Assembly: GCA_964007475.1 (NCBI GenBank)
Contig: OZ023273.1
Span: forward strand, 74,268,959 to 74,332,958
Direction of reading: 5' to 3'
DNA length: 64,000 bases
Source: Hybos culiciformis
Taxonomy: Eukaryota; Arthropoda; Insecta; Diptera; Hybotidae
The notes under the pieces: model-generated
Databases searched by the model: none
Told to the model about the DNA's origin: nothing
What the model saw: only the letters and a program-made list of their open reading frames with translations
Shown here: positions 44,989-56,147 of the stretch, in pieces
How the letters are laid out: every line of letters begins with the position of its first letter
Numbering within the stretch: the first letter of the stretch is position 1
Made by a program: the position numbers and the translations under genes

Positions 44989-45922
44989 ATATTACCTGAA
45001 AAAAATTTTTGGGTGGGGAGCTACGGTTAGTTCGTGCCGGAGCAAAAGATACAAAAAAAATTTTTTTTTTCAAAATAGGTAGCTCAGGTGAAATTAATAT
45101 TACCTGAAAAAAAAATTTTGGGTGGGGAGCTACGGTTAGGACGTGCCGGAGCAAAATATATGAACATTTTTTTTTTTAAATAGGTAGCTCCGGTGAAATT
45201 AAGATTACCAGCCGAAAAATTTTTGGGCAGGGAGGTTAGGTCGTGCCGACGTAAAATGTACAAACATTTTTTTTTTCCAAAATAGGTAACTCCGGTGAAA
45301 TTAATATTACCTGAAAAAAATTTTTTGGGTGGGGAGCTACGGTTAGGTCGTGCCGGAGCAAAATATACGAAAAAAATTTTTTTTCAAAATAGGTAGCTCC
45401 GGTGAAATTAATATTACCTGTAAAAAAATTTTTGGGTAGGGAGCTACGGTTAGGTCGTGCCGGAACAAAATATACGAAATTTTTTTTTTCAAAATAGGTA
45501 GCTCCGGTAAAATTAATATTACCTGAAAAAAAATTTTTGGGTGGGGAGCTACGGTTAGGTCGTGCCGGAGCAAAATATACGAAAAAATTTTTTTTTCAAA
45601 ATAGGTAGCTCCGGTGAAATTAATATTAACTGAAAAAAATTTTTTGGGTGGTGAGCTACGGTTAGGTCGTGCCGGAGCAAAATATACGAAAAAATTTTTT
45701 TTTTCAAAATGGGTAGCTAGAGCTACGGTGAAATTAATATTACCTGCAAAAAAATTTTTGGATAGGGAGCTACAGTTAGGTCGTGCCGGAGTAAAATATA
45801 CGAAAACATTTTTTTCAAAATAGGTAGCTTCGGTGAAATTAATATTACCTGAAAAAAAATTTTTGGGTGGGGAGCTACGGTTAGGTCGTGCCGGACCAAA
45901 ATATAAGAATTTTTTTTTTTTG

Positions 45923-46207
45923 AAGTTCATACTTCTTTAGCCGCGTTTGATGATTTTTGGTAGAGGGTAAAAATCCATTTTCGAATCGAATTTTTCTCAG
46001 AATCGTCATCATTTTTCTCAGAAAAATAAGAATAAGAATACTTATTTTTATATTATATTTAAGAAACCAAAATCATATGGACAATATGGCTTAGTGGCTA
46101 GAACATCAGACTGTAAGTCTGAAGGTGCCTGGCTCGATTTCCAATGACAAGATTTTTTAATTTCAAATATATGTATATATAGGGCCCAATATTACAAGCA
46201 AAAAAAC
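45923..46207 (+). repeat. tRNA-Tyr-derived SINE-like unit, copy C
   Basis: Inserted within the satellite array. The tRNA-like part (46079-46148) keeps the GTA anticodon and A box; the B box has one change (GCTCGATTTCC). Confidence 0.75.
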
Positions 46208-47542
46208 GTACGGTGAGGACGTGCCGGAGCAAAATATACGAAATTTTTTTTTTTTTTAAATAGTAGCTCCGGTGAAATTAATATTAACTGAAAAAAATTT
46301 TTTGGGTGGGGAGCTACGGTTAGGTCGTTCCGGAGCAAAATATACGAAATTTTTTTTTTTTTTCATAGTAGGTAGCTCCGGTGAAATTAATATTACCTGC
46401 AAAAAATTTTTGGGTGGGGAGCTACGGTTAGGTCTTGCCGGAGCAAAATATACGAAAAAAATTTTTTTTTTTTAAATAGGTAGCTCCGGTGAAATTAATA
46501 TTAACTGAAAAAAAATTTTTGGGAGGGGAGCTACGGTTAGGTCGTGCCGGAGCAAAATATACGAAAAATTTTTTTTTTTTAAAATAGGTAGCTCCGGTGA
46601 AATTAAGATTACCAGCCGAAAAATTTTGGGTCGGGAGCTACGGTTAGGTCGTGCCGGAGCAAAATATACAAAATTTTTTTTTTTTTAAATAGGTAGCTCC
46701 GGTGAAATTAATATTAACTGAAAAAAATTTTTTGGATGGGGAGATACGGTTAGGTCGTGCCGGAGCAAAATATACGAAATTTTTTTTTTCAAAAATAGGT
46801 AGCTCCCGTGAAATTAATATTACCTGAAGGTCGTGCCGGAGCAAAATATACGAACTTTTTTTTTTTCCAAAATAGGTAGCTCCCGTGAAATTAATATTAC
46901 CTGAAAAAAAATTTTTGGGTGGGAGCTACGGTTAGGTCGTGCCGGAGCAAAATATACGAAAAAATTTTTTTTTCAAAATAGATAGCTCCAGTTAAATTAA
47001 TATTAACTGAAAAAAATTGTTTGGGTGGGGAGCTACGGTTAGGTCGTGCCGGAGCAAAATAGACGAACAATTTTTTTTTTTTAAATAGGTAGCTCCGGTG
47101 AAATTATATTACCTGAAAAAAATTTTTGGTTGGGGAGCTACGGTTAGGTCGTGCCGGAGCAAAATATACGAACATTTTTTTTTTCAAAATAGATAGCTCC
47201 GGTGAAATTAATATTACCTGATAAAAAATTTTTGGGTGGGGAGCTACGGTTAGGTCGTGCCGGAGCAAATACACGAAAATTTTTTTTTTTTTAAATAGGT
47301 AGCTCCGGTGAAATTAACTGAAAAAAATTTTTGGGTGGGTAGCTACTGTTAGGTCGTGCCGGAGCAAAATATACGAAAAAATTTTTTTTTCAAAATAGGT
47401 AGCTTAGGTGAAATAAATATTACTTGAAAAAATATTTTTGGCTGGGGAGCTACGGTTAGGTCGTGCCGGAGCAAAATATACGAAAATTTTTTGAAGTTTA
47501 TACTTCTTTAGCCGCGTTGTGCGTTTTTTTGGTAGAGGGTAA

Positions 47543-47655
47543 AATATTTTAATTTACATTTTGTACTCAGCAGCCTATCATTTGTAGCCACTGTTATTTC
47601 ATATTTTAAATCTTTAAGTATAAACTTCTGTAGGCAGTTCTATGACTGCTTCGTG
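47543..47655 (+). repeat. Single arm of the 35.3-kb palindrome
   Basis: TTTTAATTTACATTTTGTACTCAGCAGCC ... GTAGGCAGTTCTATGACTGCTTCG matches the right arm at 35393-35502, joined here to the piggyBac remnant. Confidence 0.75.
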
Positions 47656-47689
47656 TGTTTTTTTGGCTTTATCCCACCTTTGAACAAAA

Positions 47690-49505
47690 TCAGTCTAACC
47701 TATTCCGACGAAATTTGAGCCCATATAAATTGGTTTAGAATCCTGCCATTTGATTAAACAGATATTCCCATCCCTACTTACAACAAAATCTGTAGATCCT
47801 CTTCCTTTTTTGGAAAGTTCTTTATCCGATATAAAAGGAGGAGAAGCAAAACAATTTACTCTTATTGTTCCCGCGTTTATACCCTTTTGTTTCAAAATTT
47901 GAAAAAGCTGATATGTGCTGAAATAATTATCGAAATATAGTTTACATCCACAAATTATGTATTAAATATAAAACGGCGCTAGCACCAAAACCAAATTTTT
48001 TTAAAATTACTTGGAGATAATCCCGTTTCTTCTCCTTGATATAAAAAAAAGTCATTTGGTAAACCATTTTTACCGCAGAGAACGTAAACTTTAATACCCC
48101 AAGGGTTTGGTTTTCCTTTAATATAACCTTTCATAGACAATCTTCCCTTAAAAGGTATTATCTGTTCACCAACTTAGATATTTTCCCCAACAGGAAGTTG
48201 GTTACACCGAGACCTAACTGCCTCCACTAGAGGTCTAACTTTGTAAAATTTATCTGTACAATTTTTGGGTTTTTCTAAATTATTGACAATGTGCAAATTA
48301 TTACGAAGTTGAAAAAATCTATCTGATGTCATGTTTTCTTTGAAAAAAGGAATATTTATTTTTGGAGACCAATATAATCTTATTCGTGGAAATTTCAAAC
48401 ATCCCATCATCATATGCATACCAAACAGAGTTATTATTTCATTTGCATCTGCTTTTTTCCACATATTAATATTTTGTTGAATAGCATATAAATTGGTGTA
48501 ATACGCAAAGTTTTCGAAAACTTCATTGGTAAATTTTTTTTTGAAATAATCTAAAGGGGTTAAAACCAGATTCGTATTACCATCATCGTTTTTTTATTCC
48601 TTGAGGGGTATTATTTTAGGTTCAAACGGTCGTCTTCTCCATTAAATGCTTCCTTTTTGTGTTGTTTCAAATCGGTCGATAAACTCAATAATGACATTTT
48701 CATCGACTAAAACTTCATCGCTTCCGTTACCTTCTGCAATTACAATTTTCTTGATCAACATCTTCTTCCGCAGCTTCATCAGAAAAATCATTATTATTAT
48801 AATCAGTTGATGGTGTATCTTTTTTTTTATCATCAAAAATGACTATGTCAGTTGGATCTGAACCATCTAGTATTTCAGTGACAAAATTATAAGATTCAAT
48901 GTTATCACATTCCACATCAGAAACATCTTCGTAATCGGAGTCGGTCAACAATTTAATATATTTTGTCCTCGCGAAGAAAGTTTCGTTTACTAAAATATTA
49001 CTCTGAAAGAAGCAATTTATCTAAATATTTCTAAATTTATAATAATTCATTATGAAAAAATATTCATTGAAAAATTTATGTACAACATATTGTACACAAC
49101 CATTGATTCGGAATGTACGATATAGTGTACACAAATTTTGATTGAAATTATTTATTTATTTTTACAAAATATAACTAAATATATTTCAAAATTGTTGTTT
49201 ATTTGCAAATTTTCATCTTTAAACATACCATAAAATTAATTTGCCGTTTTTTTTTATAAAACAATAAAATAACCCTCATAAATTTTTACTTTAAATTTTT
49301 TGCCGGATCGCTGACTCTACTAAAAGAAAAAATTATAAAAATAAAAGTAAATGTCAAAATTAGCGCCAAAAAGTTATAACTTTGCCAGAATACCTTAAAT
49401 TTTTTAAATAAATTTTGTGCTGCCACCTTCTTTAATAATATTATCGAGAAATTAGCTTCCAAAACCTATGTACAATATATTGCACACCACGTACAAAAGG
49501 GTTAA
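47690..49505 (-). mobile_element. piggyBac element, 3'-truncated
   Basis: The right border at 49501 carries TTAA next to CCCTTTTGTACGTGG (minus strand), the TTAA-CCC signature of piggyBac. Subterminal near-palindromes TGTACAATATATTGCACA occur at about 49078, 49116 and 49469. The opposite end is missing; it joins other repeats near 47690. Confidence 0.8.
47697..48951 (-). pseudogene. piggyBac transposase pseudogene
   Basis: The N-terminal acidic region starts MLTDSDYEDVSDVECDN at 48951 and loses frame near 48735. The core follows: LTPLDYFKKKF, FGMHMMMGCLKFPRIRLYWS, FFQLRNNLHIVNN, LPVGENI, then a stop. Next is VGEQIIPFKGRLSMKGYIKGKP, where the usual catalytic VDEQ has Gly in place of Asp. After another shift come YFDNYFST (second Asp) and a C-terminal KQKGINAGTIRVNC block ending at 47697. 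At least two stops or shifts and a lost catalytic Asp make it inactive. Confidence 0.88.
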
Positions 49506-50030
49506 TAAATGTAAACAACATAAGAGACTAACCTAGCGGTGTTAAATGAAACTAGGGATACTTTTTCGGAACGAAAATTTTCTAAATCCTGTTTATAAAT
49601 CCATGGTGTAAAATAAAATAACAAAAATTGGCATAAAAATTCAGACTGCCATATGACAAAATATAAAATACGTATATGTATATGTATATAATATGTATAT
49701 GTATATAAAATATGTATATAAATGGTAAAAATAAATCTACAAACATTTTTTTTTTGACCAAAATGATAATTAGTTGTAGTAGTTTTAACCATCTTCCCAT
49801 CTCCCCTTTGAATATAAAACTTTTTAAGTCTTACAGCTGTATCCATAGTTTTTTTATCGGTCATATTCTCATCTTGAAAAATCTTAATCATGATTTAGAT
49901 CAACATTTGTTTAAAATGATAATAATATACCCAGCACAAAATTGCAATATATTATACATATATGATTAAAATTTTCCCTGCAAATGTAAAATGATTAAAA
50001 ATACCCAGTAAAGAATCATGAACAAAAAAC
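49505..50030. other. AT-rich DNA with a TATATG microsatellite
   Basis: A (GTATAT)n tract at 49670-49722. The overlapping frames over it are low-complexity and not supported. Confidence 0.55.
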
Positions 50031-50245
50031 AGTGATTAATTTTTCCGTTTTACACAGGTTTACTAATAGTAAATACGACATAAAATCACTCCGTTTCCGT
50101 CTTAAGGTATTTTCCGTCTTACACGGGTTGATTTGTATGGAAAAATCAACAATCAAAAAAAAGTTCCGTTTAATGCCGTTTTCCGTTTTATACAGTTTCC
50201 ATCTTAGGCAGCTTTCACTGTATATAATAAGTTTTAAAGAAAGCA
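50030..50245. repeat. TTCCGTYTTACACRG repeat cluster
   Basis: Four variants of TTTTCCGTTTTACACAGG within 170 bp, with CAGT at both sides. This resembles a pogo/Tigger-type MITE end, but the borders are not clear. Confidence 0.35.
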
Positions 50246-51120
50246 AGTGCTGGCTATCAAACAGCGAAGAACAGTAGCACAGTTGAAAAAAATGAATTAA
50301 CATAAGAGCTAACATTTTTTGAGAGAATAAACTTTTTTACAATAGTCAAGGCGAAGGAGCATTAGATTTGTTGCTCATTATGTTATTTTTTATTATTGTC
50401 ATGTTAGAAATTAGATGAAAAACTTGTGCACATATTTTTAGAAAATCGTATGAGGAAAAGAAAGCGCTGGTTATTAAGCAGCCAAGAATAAACAATTAGA
50501 ACAAAAAACGTATGCGTGCACAATAATTATATCGATGCTTCCGGAATATTTTTATTTCAAAAGACAAAAATATTTTTTAAAGAATATATTTATTGAAATT
50601 CAATTAATTTTTTTTTTTATTTTCAAATAATAAAAGCAACATTTCAAAGCGAAGGGTGTTTGGTTCAAATATTAATAATTAAAGTTGATTTGCTAATACG
50701 GTACGTATAAACAGGGCCTGTGAGAGACACTTGGAGGCCCAGGTCAGACAAAATATGTGGTACCCTCTTTAATGAAAAAACAAAAACAATTTCAGTTTAA
50801 ACTTTTGAAAACGTGAAATACTACTAACTTTTATATAATAACTATTCGGAATACCCGGCTTCGCAAGGTAGTATCTTATATTAATATCAAAACACTTTAA
50901 TCCAGATTTTGTGCACTAAAAAAACGGAATTTAAAAATTTGCTACATAGCCCCTTCCCCGTAAAGCCAAAACCTCGGATGGGTGTCTTAACACATCCAGT
51001 CTTCTAAATAGTCGATTCGGATCCAATGGTATGACATTTTATATAAATATAAGTAAATTTCAAAAGCGGCTTCTAAAGTAACCCCCCGTCGAAGCCTCGG
51101 ATCAAATTTTCTAGTACCCT
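50245..51120. other. Unassigned DNA
   Basis: No gene recognised. The stretch 50700-51120 is a little richer in GC than the rest. Confidence 0.4.
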
Positions 51121-51639
51121 ATAATTTGAATGTCGTTGTTAGACGATCAACATTTTGAATATGTCTGTTTTGTTGACAATCAACAATTTGAATATGAAAA
51201 ATCATGAAAATAAAATAATTTTAAAAATATATAGTATTGAAATCTATGTTTTGACCGATCGATCCAGTGGCGTAGCTACCATACGACCCCAAATACAAAA
51301 GAATTGATCTATATTAATTTTTTCGAACAAAACAAATGAATTATTTTTACCAGTATTTTCATTTAAACTAAATCTAAGTTTATACAAGTCTCATATTTGT
51401 TTCATTACATTTTTGCCTGTAACGGTATTAAAAAATTTTGAGTATTCTGAGAGAAATTATGAAGAAAAACAAAAAAAAATCAAGCAAAACAATTGATCTA
51501 TTCATTTATAAATGCAAAATAATTGATCTATTGTTAAAACAATTAGAGAAATGCACCGTTACTATTTCAATTAATTATTATTTATTTTATTCTGCTTCGT
51601 TCTTAAATAAAGTTTTAAAAATTTATTATTTAAAAAAAA

Positions 51640-52640
51640 TGCCCCGTGGTAAACCCATTTCACCGGCCGTAAGGGAAATTATCGTGGAAGGGTGTAAAAA
51701 GGTAGATCCAGCTATCAAATAGCAAGGGAAACTTTTTTATCGCGTTCGTCGGTTCAAAATATCATCAATTTATTTAAAAATGAAGGTAATATTAAAGTTA
51801 AGAAAAAGTCTGGTCGTCCAACAATTGCAAATGATCGAGACAGGCGGACTCTGCGGTCAATTGTAAAAGAAGATCGTCGTGCCGACGCCGCTGATATCAC
51901 TGCTAAATGGAAAAATGCAATTGAATTATCTGTTGACACATGTAAAAGGAACTTAAGAAAAATGGGTTATAAATTTTACAAGGTAAAAATTTTCAAAAAA
52001 TTAATAGATATGAGTAGGTTTAATTTTATGCTTAACATAAAAAAAATTGTAGGCTAAAGAAAAACCTCTTTTAACTTCAGTTTAGAAGAAAAAAAGATTT
52101 TTTTGGGCCAAGGAACATCAAAATTGGACTTTGCGGAAATGGAACTCGGTTATTTGGAGTGATGAGGCACGGTTCGAAGTATCTCTAGGTGATACTCGAA
52201 AACGTGTCATTCGAACAAAAAATGAAGCGTTCCACAAAGATTGTTTGAAACGAACAGTTAAGTTTCCGGCCTCACTGATGGTGTCGGGATGTGTGTAAGG
52301 TCAAGAAGTCGGAGATCTTGTATTCATTGATGGAATAATCAATGCGAACGGGAATTTATTTTTGAACAAGATGGCGCTTCATGCCATACGGCTAAATCTA
52401 CAAAGATCTGGCTTCAAGCCCACGAAGTTCCAGTTTTAAGTTGATCTTCAAGCAGTACAGATTTGTCTCCTATTGAGACTTTGTGGCACGTTATGAAAAA
52501 AGAACTTCGTAGTAATCCAGTACGAACAAAGGAGTCGTTACGTGCTAAAAAGACATACGGGTTTCTTTTTCTAAAGAAAAATGTCAAACATTAGTGTCAA
52601 CAATGCCTTTAAGAATTGACCGGAAAGGCGATTTAAGAAT
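51640..52640 (+). pseudogene. Tc1-like DD34E transposase with a 70-bp intron
   Basis: Exon 1 starts MPRGKPISPAVREIIVEGC, the first helix-turn-helix of Tc1 transposases, with a frameshift near 51700, then SSVQNIINLFKNE and the GRP hook of the second helix. It reaches GYKFYK at 51982. A 70-bp GT-AG interval follows, then AKEKPLLTS, the first catalytic Asp in VIWSDEARFE, EQDGASCHTAKS with the second Asp, and LSPIETLWH with the Glu. I count 34 residues between second Asp and Glu. Stops and small deletions (for example TGA at VLS*SSS) inactivate it. Confidence 0.88.
51983..52052 (+). other. Putative intron in the Tc1 transposase
   Basis: Begins AAG|GTAAAAAT and ends AAATTGTAG|GCT, phase 0, with A/T-rich content. 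Removing it joins GYKFYK to AKEKPL, the usual Tc1 spacing. An identical interval is at 60278-60347. Confidence 0.65.
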
Positions 52641-52800
52641 TAACCGGAAAGGCGGTAGATCAATACTTTTGCTGAATTTACTAAATATATCAACTTTTCG
52701 CTTTAAATAATAATGGAATTTTTAAGAATTTAAAGTGAATATAGTAATCACAATATATTTTTTTGTTATTATAAGAAATATTATTTTTCGAAAATAAATA

Positions 52801-54285
52801 ATGGAGAGGGCTGGGTTGTGGGTCGGGTTTTGTTTTTGGCCAATAAGTCATAAATTAGCAAAATAAAGTATGTAGTGTTGTACCTTGTTGGAAAGGTAAT
52901 TTCGTAACGCGACTTTTCTCTGAAGTAAGTATAGTGATTCAAAAAACTCAAAAAATGTTATGACCATTTTTGTGCGTAAGTGAAAAAATGTAAAAAAAGA
53001 AAAGTGGCTGGGTTGTAGATCACCTAGAAAAACCTCATTACAATGAAAAAATATGAAGTAAAACCTCGATAAATATCGAAAATATTAATTTTTATTAATT
53101 TTAGAAGCCTTCAATGGCAAAAATAATCTCAAAAAGTGAAAATTTTCAATCATCATCATCATCAATTGAAAAAAGTTGGTTTTTTGTTGTTTAGTTGTCT
53201 TTTTTTGTAGAGACATGACTCACAATAGAAAAACACTGGTCTTATCTTACACTTAAAACACTGGTCAAATCAGATAAAATACTTTAATGCGTTGGGGTTC
53301 GTTATGTTGTATTTAGTGCTATAGAATTTAGATCACTAAATGGAGTATTATATGCGTCAATACACATGCAATCATTTAGATGCATCTGCGTAAATAATGA
53401 AAAAATTTAGATACATCAGCGTATATAATGAAAAAATTTAGATGCATCAGCGTAAATAATGAAATCATTTAGATGTTTCGTATTGAATATTACGTAATAC
53501 CTAAACAAACATAATATCTCTCACAATATTTCAATACAGCCAAATATAAAAAAAAAAAATGAGAAAAAATAAGAAGAAAAAATATTCTCTCTTTGCAACT
53601 ACCTCTCCCCTACGCATTAAAACAGTATATTGGATATGTAAACAAAATTTGTTATACAACTCGTTCTGTATTTACACAAAAATACATTGACACTTGTCAA
53701 TTTATATCACTCAACCTTCGGTCTCGTGATATAAGTATTGACTCGTGTCAATGTATTTTTGTGTATACAGAAGTCTTAATTAATAACAAATTTAGTTTAC
53801 ATATACAATAATCTACTATTACACTGACAAAACTAACAATATTTGACATCTACATACGCTGTATATGCCACACAGTGGAATAAAATGGTGACCCACAACC
53901 CAGCCAATCGCTGACCCACAACCTAACCATGACGTCATTTTGACAGACGACGAAAATTTCCACTCGTATATCATCACAATGCCATACCCATTCGAAAAAT
54001 ATAAGATTTAAACTAAATGTTAATGCATTCAATTCAGCTTTAACGATTTATTTACACAACAAAATGGAACTTTGAAAAAATCTTTAAATCACTTTTTTTA
54101 ACGATTTTCACACATGGTGTATGCAGCTTGTATAAGCAATACGTTCATTCACTTCGGTGTTTGCTTAAAAACTACCTTGAGTCAAAACAATTTGACAGTA
54201 GTTAGATACGCCATTTTTACTTTGCATGACAGAAAAAATTAGCTGACCCACAACACAGCCCGACCCACAACCCAGACCTCTCCCC
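52801..54285. mobile_element. TA-flanked MITE, GGAGAGGGCTGGGTTGTGGG ends
   Basis: Terminal inverted repeats of about 25 bp ending in GGGTTGTGGGTCGGG, with TA on each side (52799-52800 and 54286-54287), fitting the Tc1/mariner superfamily. A second inner pair of inverted CTGGGTTGTRGRTCACC / TGACCCACAACCCAGCC repeats lies at about 53004 and 53890. The element is about 950 bp without the Helentron-like insert. Confidence 0.85.
53286..53820 (-). mobile_element. Complete Helentron-like element H5 with empty-site proof
   Basis: Copy 2 of the duplication (near 61463) lacks this 535-bp segment: ACTTT|ACACTG is uninterrupted there. On the minus strand it runs AATAGTAGATTATTG, the hairpin around GAGACCGAAGGTTGA with roughly 45-bp arms (53665-53775), the T-rich stretch, GTGAGAGATATTATGTTTGTTTAGGTATTACG, a minisatellite of about three units (TTTAGATGCATCAGCGTAAATAATGAAA type, 53372-53470), and 3' GCATGTGTATTGACGCAT ... 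CCCCAACGCATT. No target duplication is needed to explain the join, as for Helitrons. Confidence 0.75.
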
Positions 54286-54579
54286 TACATATAGTTCTTT
54301 TAATTTTTCTTAATAAAACCTAGTATTAAACGTTTTATTTTCCAAAGTTAGAAATATTTAACATGGATCAATTCTTTTTGCCTTTGGGCTCGTAGCAAGA
54401 GTAAGCAAAGCATAGGGGCCGTTTAAGTTTAGGGGCCGTTTAAGTTTAGGGGCCCCTTGGACCAAGCTTGAAGTTGAATGAAAAACTAATTATCCAGCAG
54501 CGAAGCTTTTATTTTTTTTATAACTCACATCAGAGAAATGCATCAGTACACTTTCAAAGTTAATGTTTATTAATACGTT

Positions 54580-55026
54580 TTGGATATTCCCAAATTAGCC
54601 AGAGATTTACAGGGATTTACTATAACAAACTTGTTTAATTTTTTAGAACCAAAAAACATTATTCAGTTACCGAAAAGAGAAATATTAAAAAAAATCTCAA
54701 AAAAATATTCCAAAATTATATCTGACCAATTTTCTAATCAGTACATGCAATTAATTTCTCTTTTAAAAAAAGATTTGTTGTTTGGATTGTGAGCTTTCAG
54801 AAGTATATTTAGTATTAATGTTATTTCTTACTCTGCCAGTCACAGTTGTTAGTGTGGAAAGAACATTCAGCAAATTAAAAATCATAAAGGAGTACAAAAG
54901 GCCAAGGTAGATTACGTGATCTGTCGCTATTATGTATTGATCACAAAGAAGGTGGGTGCCAAAATGGAAATAAGTGATAATTTTAACGATTTTGCAAGTG
55001 CAAAACCTAGAAAAAAGAAATTTTAA
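54580..55026 (+). pseudogene. hAT transposase C-terminal fragment
   Basis: An alpha-helical stretch (54580-54792, KKISKKYSKIISDQFSNQY) is followed after a stop and shift by LPVTVVSVERTFSKLKIIK, the hallmark of the hAT C-terminal dimerisation domain. After another shift come LRDLSLLCIDH and FASAKPRKKKF-stop. A 4-bp insertion (near 54953) breaks this copy where copy 2 is open. N-terminal zinc finger and catalytic core are not found. Confidence 0.8.
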
Positions 55027-55384
55027 TTTAGTTACTTAATATTCTCATTATTATTATTATTATTATTACTACTTTTATAATATAAAATTAACGTATAAAA
55101 ATTATAAAGAATTTTTTTGTATTTCTTTAATAATTTTTAAATTTTTTCACAGGGGCCTTTCCATCATTGTGGCATAAGGGCCTGAAATTTCTAGCTACGC
55201 CTTCTTTGTATTTGTGTCATGAAAACATTTTTTTTTATTAAAGTAAAAAACATTTTACTTCAAAATTTCATTTCTTCTGTTTAAAACAAATATTTTTTTT
55301 TTGTGAAAATATGTTGAATTCTACAAGGGATAACTTAAGGGGGTATTCTGGTCTAGAAATTTGAAAAAATCTTTTCTTTTTTTT

Positions 55385-55630
55385 TTCATTTTTTTTTTTG
55401 TTATTTGTCTGTATTGGAATATTGTGAGTGATATTATTTTTGTTTAGGTATTACGGAATATTCAATGTGAAACTTTTAATGAATGGAATCAAGCATTTAA
55501 TGAATGGAAGAGGCATTTAATGAATGGAAGAGGAATTTAATGAATGGAATGAAGCATTTAATGATTGCATGTGTATTGACGCATATAATATTCAATTTAG
55601 CGATCTAAATTCTATACTACTAAATACAAC
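55385..55630 (+). mobile_element. Helentron-like element H6, 3' half
   Basis: GTGAGTGATATTATTTTTGTTTAGGTATTACGGAATATTC, four imperfect units of GAATGGAAGAGGCATTTAAT, then GCATGTGTATTGACGCATATAAT and CTATACTACTAAATACAAC. Same core as H1. Confidence 0.6.
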
Positions 55631-55846
55631 CATAGATTAAGAATACAGAAAGATGGGAAGCTTCATACAAAATTTTTTCAGTCTTTATTTGTATTTTTAT
55701 GTGAAGGTGCTAGTAAAAATAAATAAAATTCTTTTCATATATTGATAATTATCACGTATTTTATTTTGTTTTACTAACACATTCACATAAAAATACCAAA
55801 AATAATGTCGTATGAAGCTAACAATTTTCTGTATTCTTAATCTATG
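55631..55846. mobile_element. Small MITE inside H6
   Basis: Ends CATAGATTAAGAATACAG and, inverted, CTGTATTCTTAATCTATG, with further paired GAAGCTTCATAC/GTATGAAGCT and ATTTTTATGTGAA/TTCACATAAAAAT. About 216 bp. Confidence 0.75.
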
Positions 55847-56147
55847 ATACAAATACCGACCGACCACATGCCCATTAAAATACTTTTTAGTAAATTGAAC
55901 TTTAAAGTAATCTAAATAGGCTTTGCAATCAAATTTTGAGACAAAAATGTTTGGGACGTATCAAGTTCTGAGAATTTTTTTAAAAAAAGTTGTTGGAACA
56001 ACATTCTTTTGGAAAAGGTCGAAAATATGTAAAAAGGTCTGACAAAAAAGTAATTTCTATTTAGTTATTATAACGGTGGGGTATTACGAATAACTGAAGT
56101 ATTGCATCATAACAACCAGAAATTTGAGTGGGGCGTTTAGTTAAAAA

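Larger units (their letters stand above)
44060..47490. repeat. Satellite-like tandem array, about 25 units of about 110 bp
   Basis: The unit is roughly AATAGGTAGCTCCGGTGAAATTAATATTACCTG, AAAAAATTTTTGGGTGGGGAGCTACGGTTAGGTCGTGCCGGAGCAAAATATACGA, then a T run. GGTAGCTCCGG and CCGGAGC, and GGAGCTAC, are inverted within each unit. About 25 CGTGCCGG words were counted. Interrupted by a hAT MITE and a SINE-like unit. Because many periods are multiples of three, the array yields spurious open frames up to 195 codons. Confidence 0.95.
51265..55201 (+). mobile_element. hAT element carrying nested Tc1, MITE and Helentron-like inserts
   Basis: The left end CAGTGGCGTAGCTACCATACGACCCC is a widespread hAT terminus. 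The right side shows AGGGGCC ... CTAGCTACGCC at 55191-55201, inverted, but lacking the last CACTG. A hAT dimerisation domain is encoded near the right end. Most of the interior consists of later insertions. Confidence 0.65.
51122..55870 (+). repeat. Second large duplication, copy 1
   Basis: The same string of elements recurs in direct orientation at 56906-63460: hAT end, Tc1 transposase with intron, TA-flanked MITE, hAT C-terminal domain, Helentron-like tail. Identity is high but with many indels. Copy 1 has an extra Helentron-like insert; copy 2 has an extra 2.5-kb insert. Confidence 0.9.

Noticed and set aside
45343..45930. Minus-strand open frame of 195 codons with a repeated PARPNRSSPPKNFF motif
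   Set aside because: It is the tandem satellite read in one frame; the period is often a multiple of three. Similar shorter frames appear on both strands throughout 44.2-46.9 kb.
44060..47490. A CRISPR array
   Set aside because: Units are nearly identical over their whole length with no unique spacers, and this is an insect nuclear sequence.
49502..49891. 129-codon minus-strand frame with Tyr/Thr/Ile/His repeats
   Set aside because: It reads through the GTATAT microsatellite.
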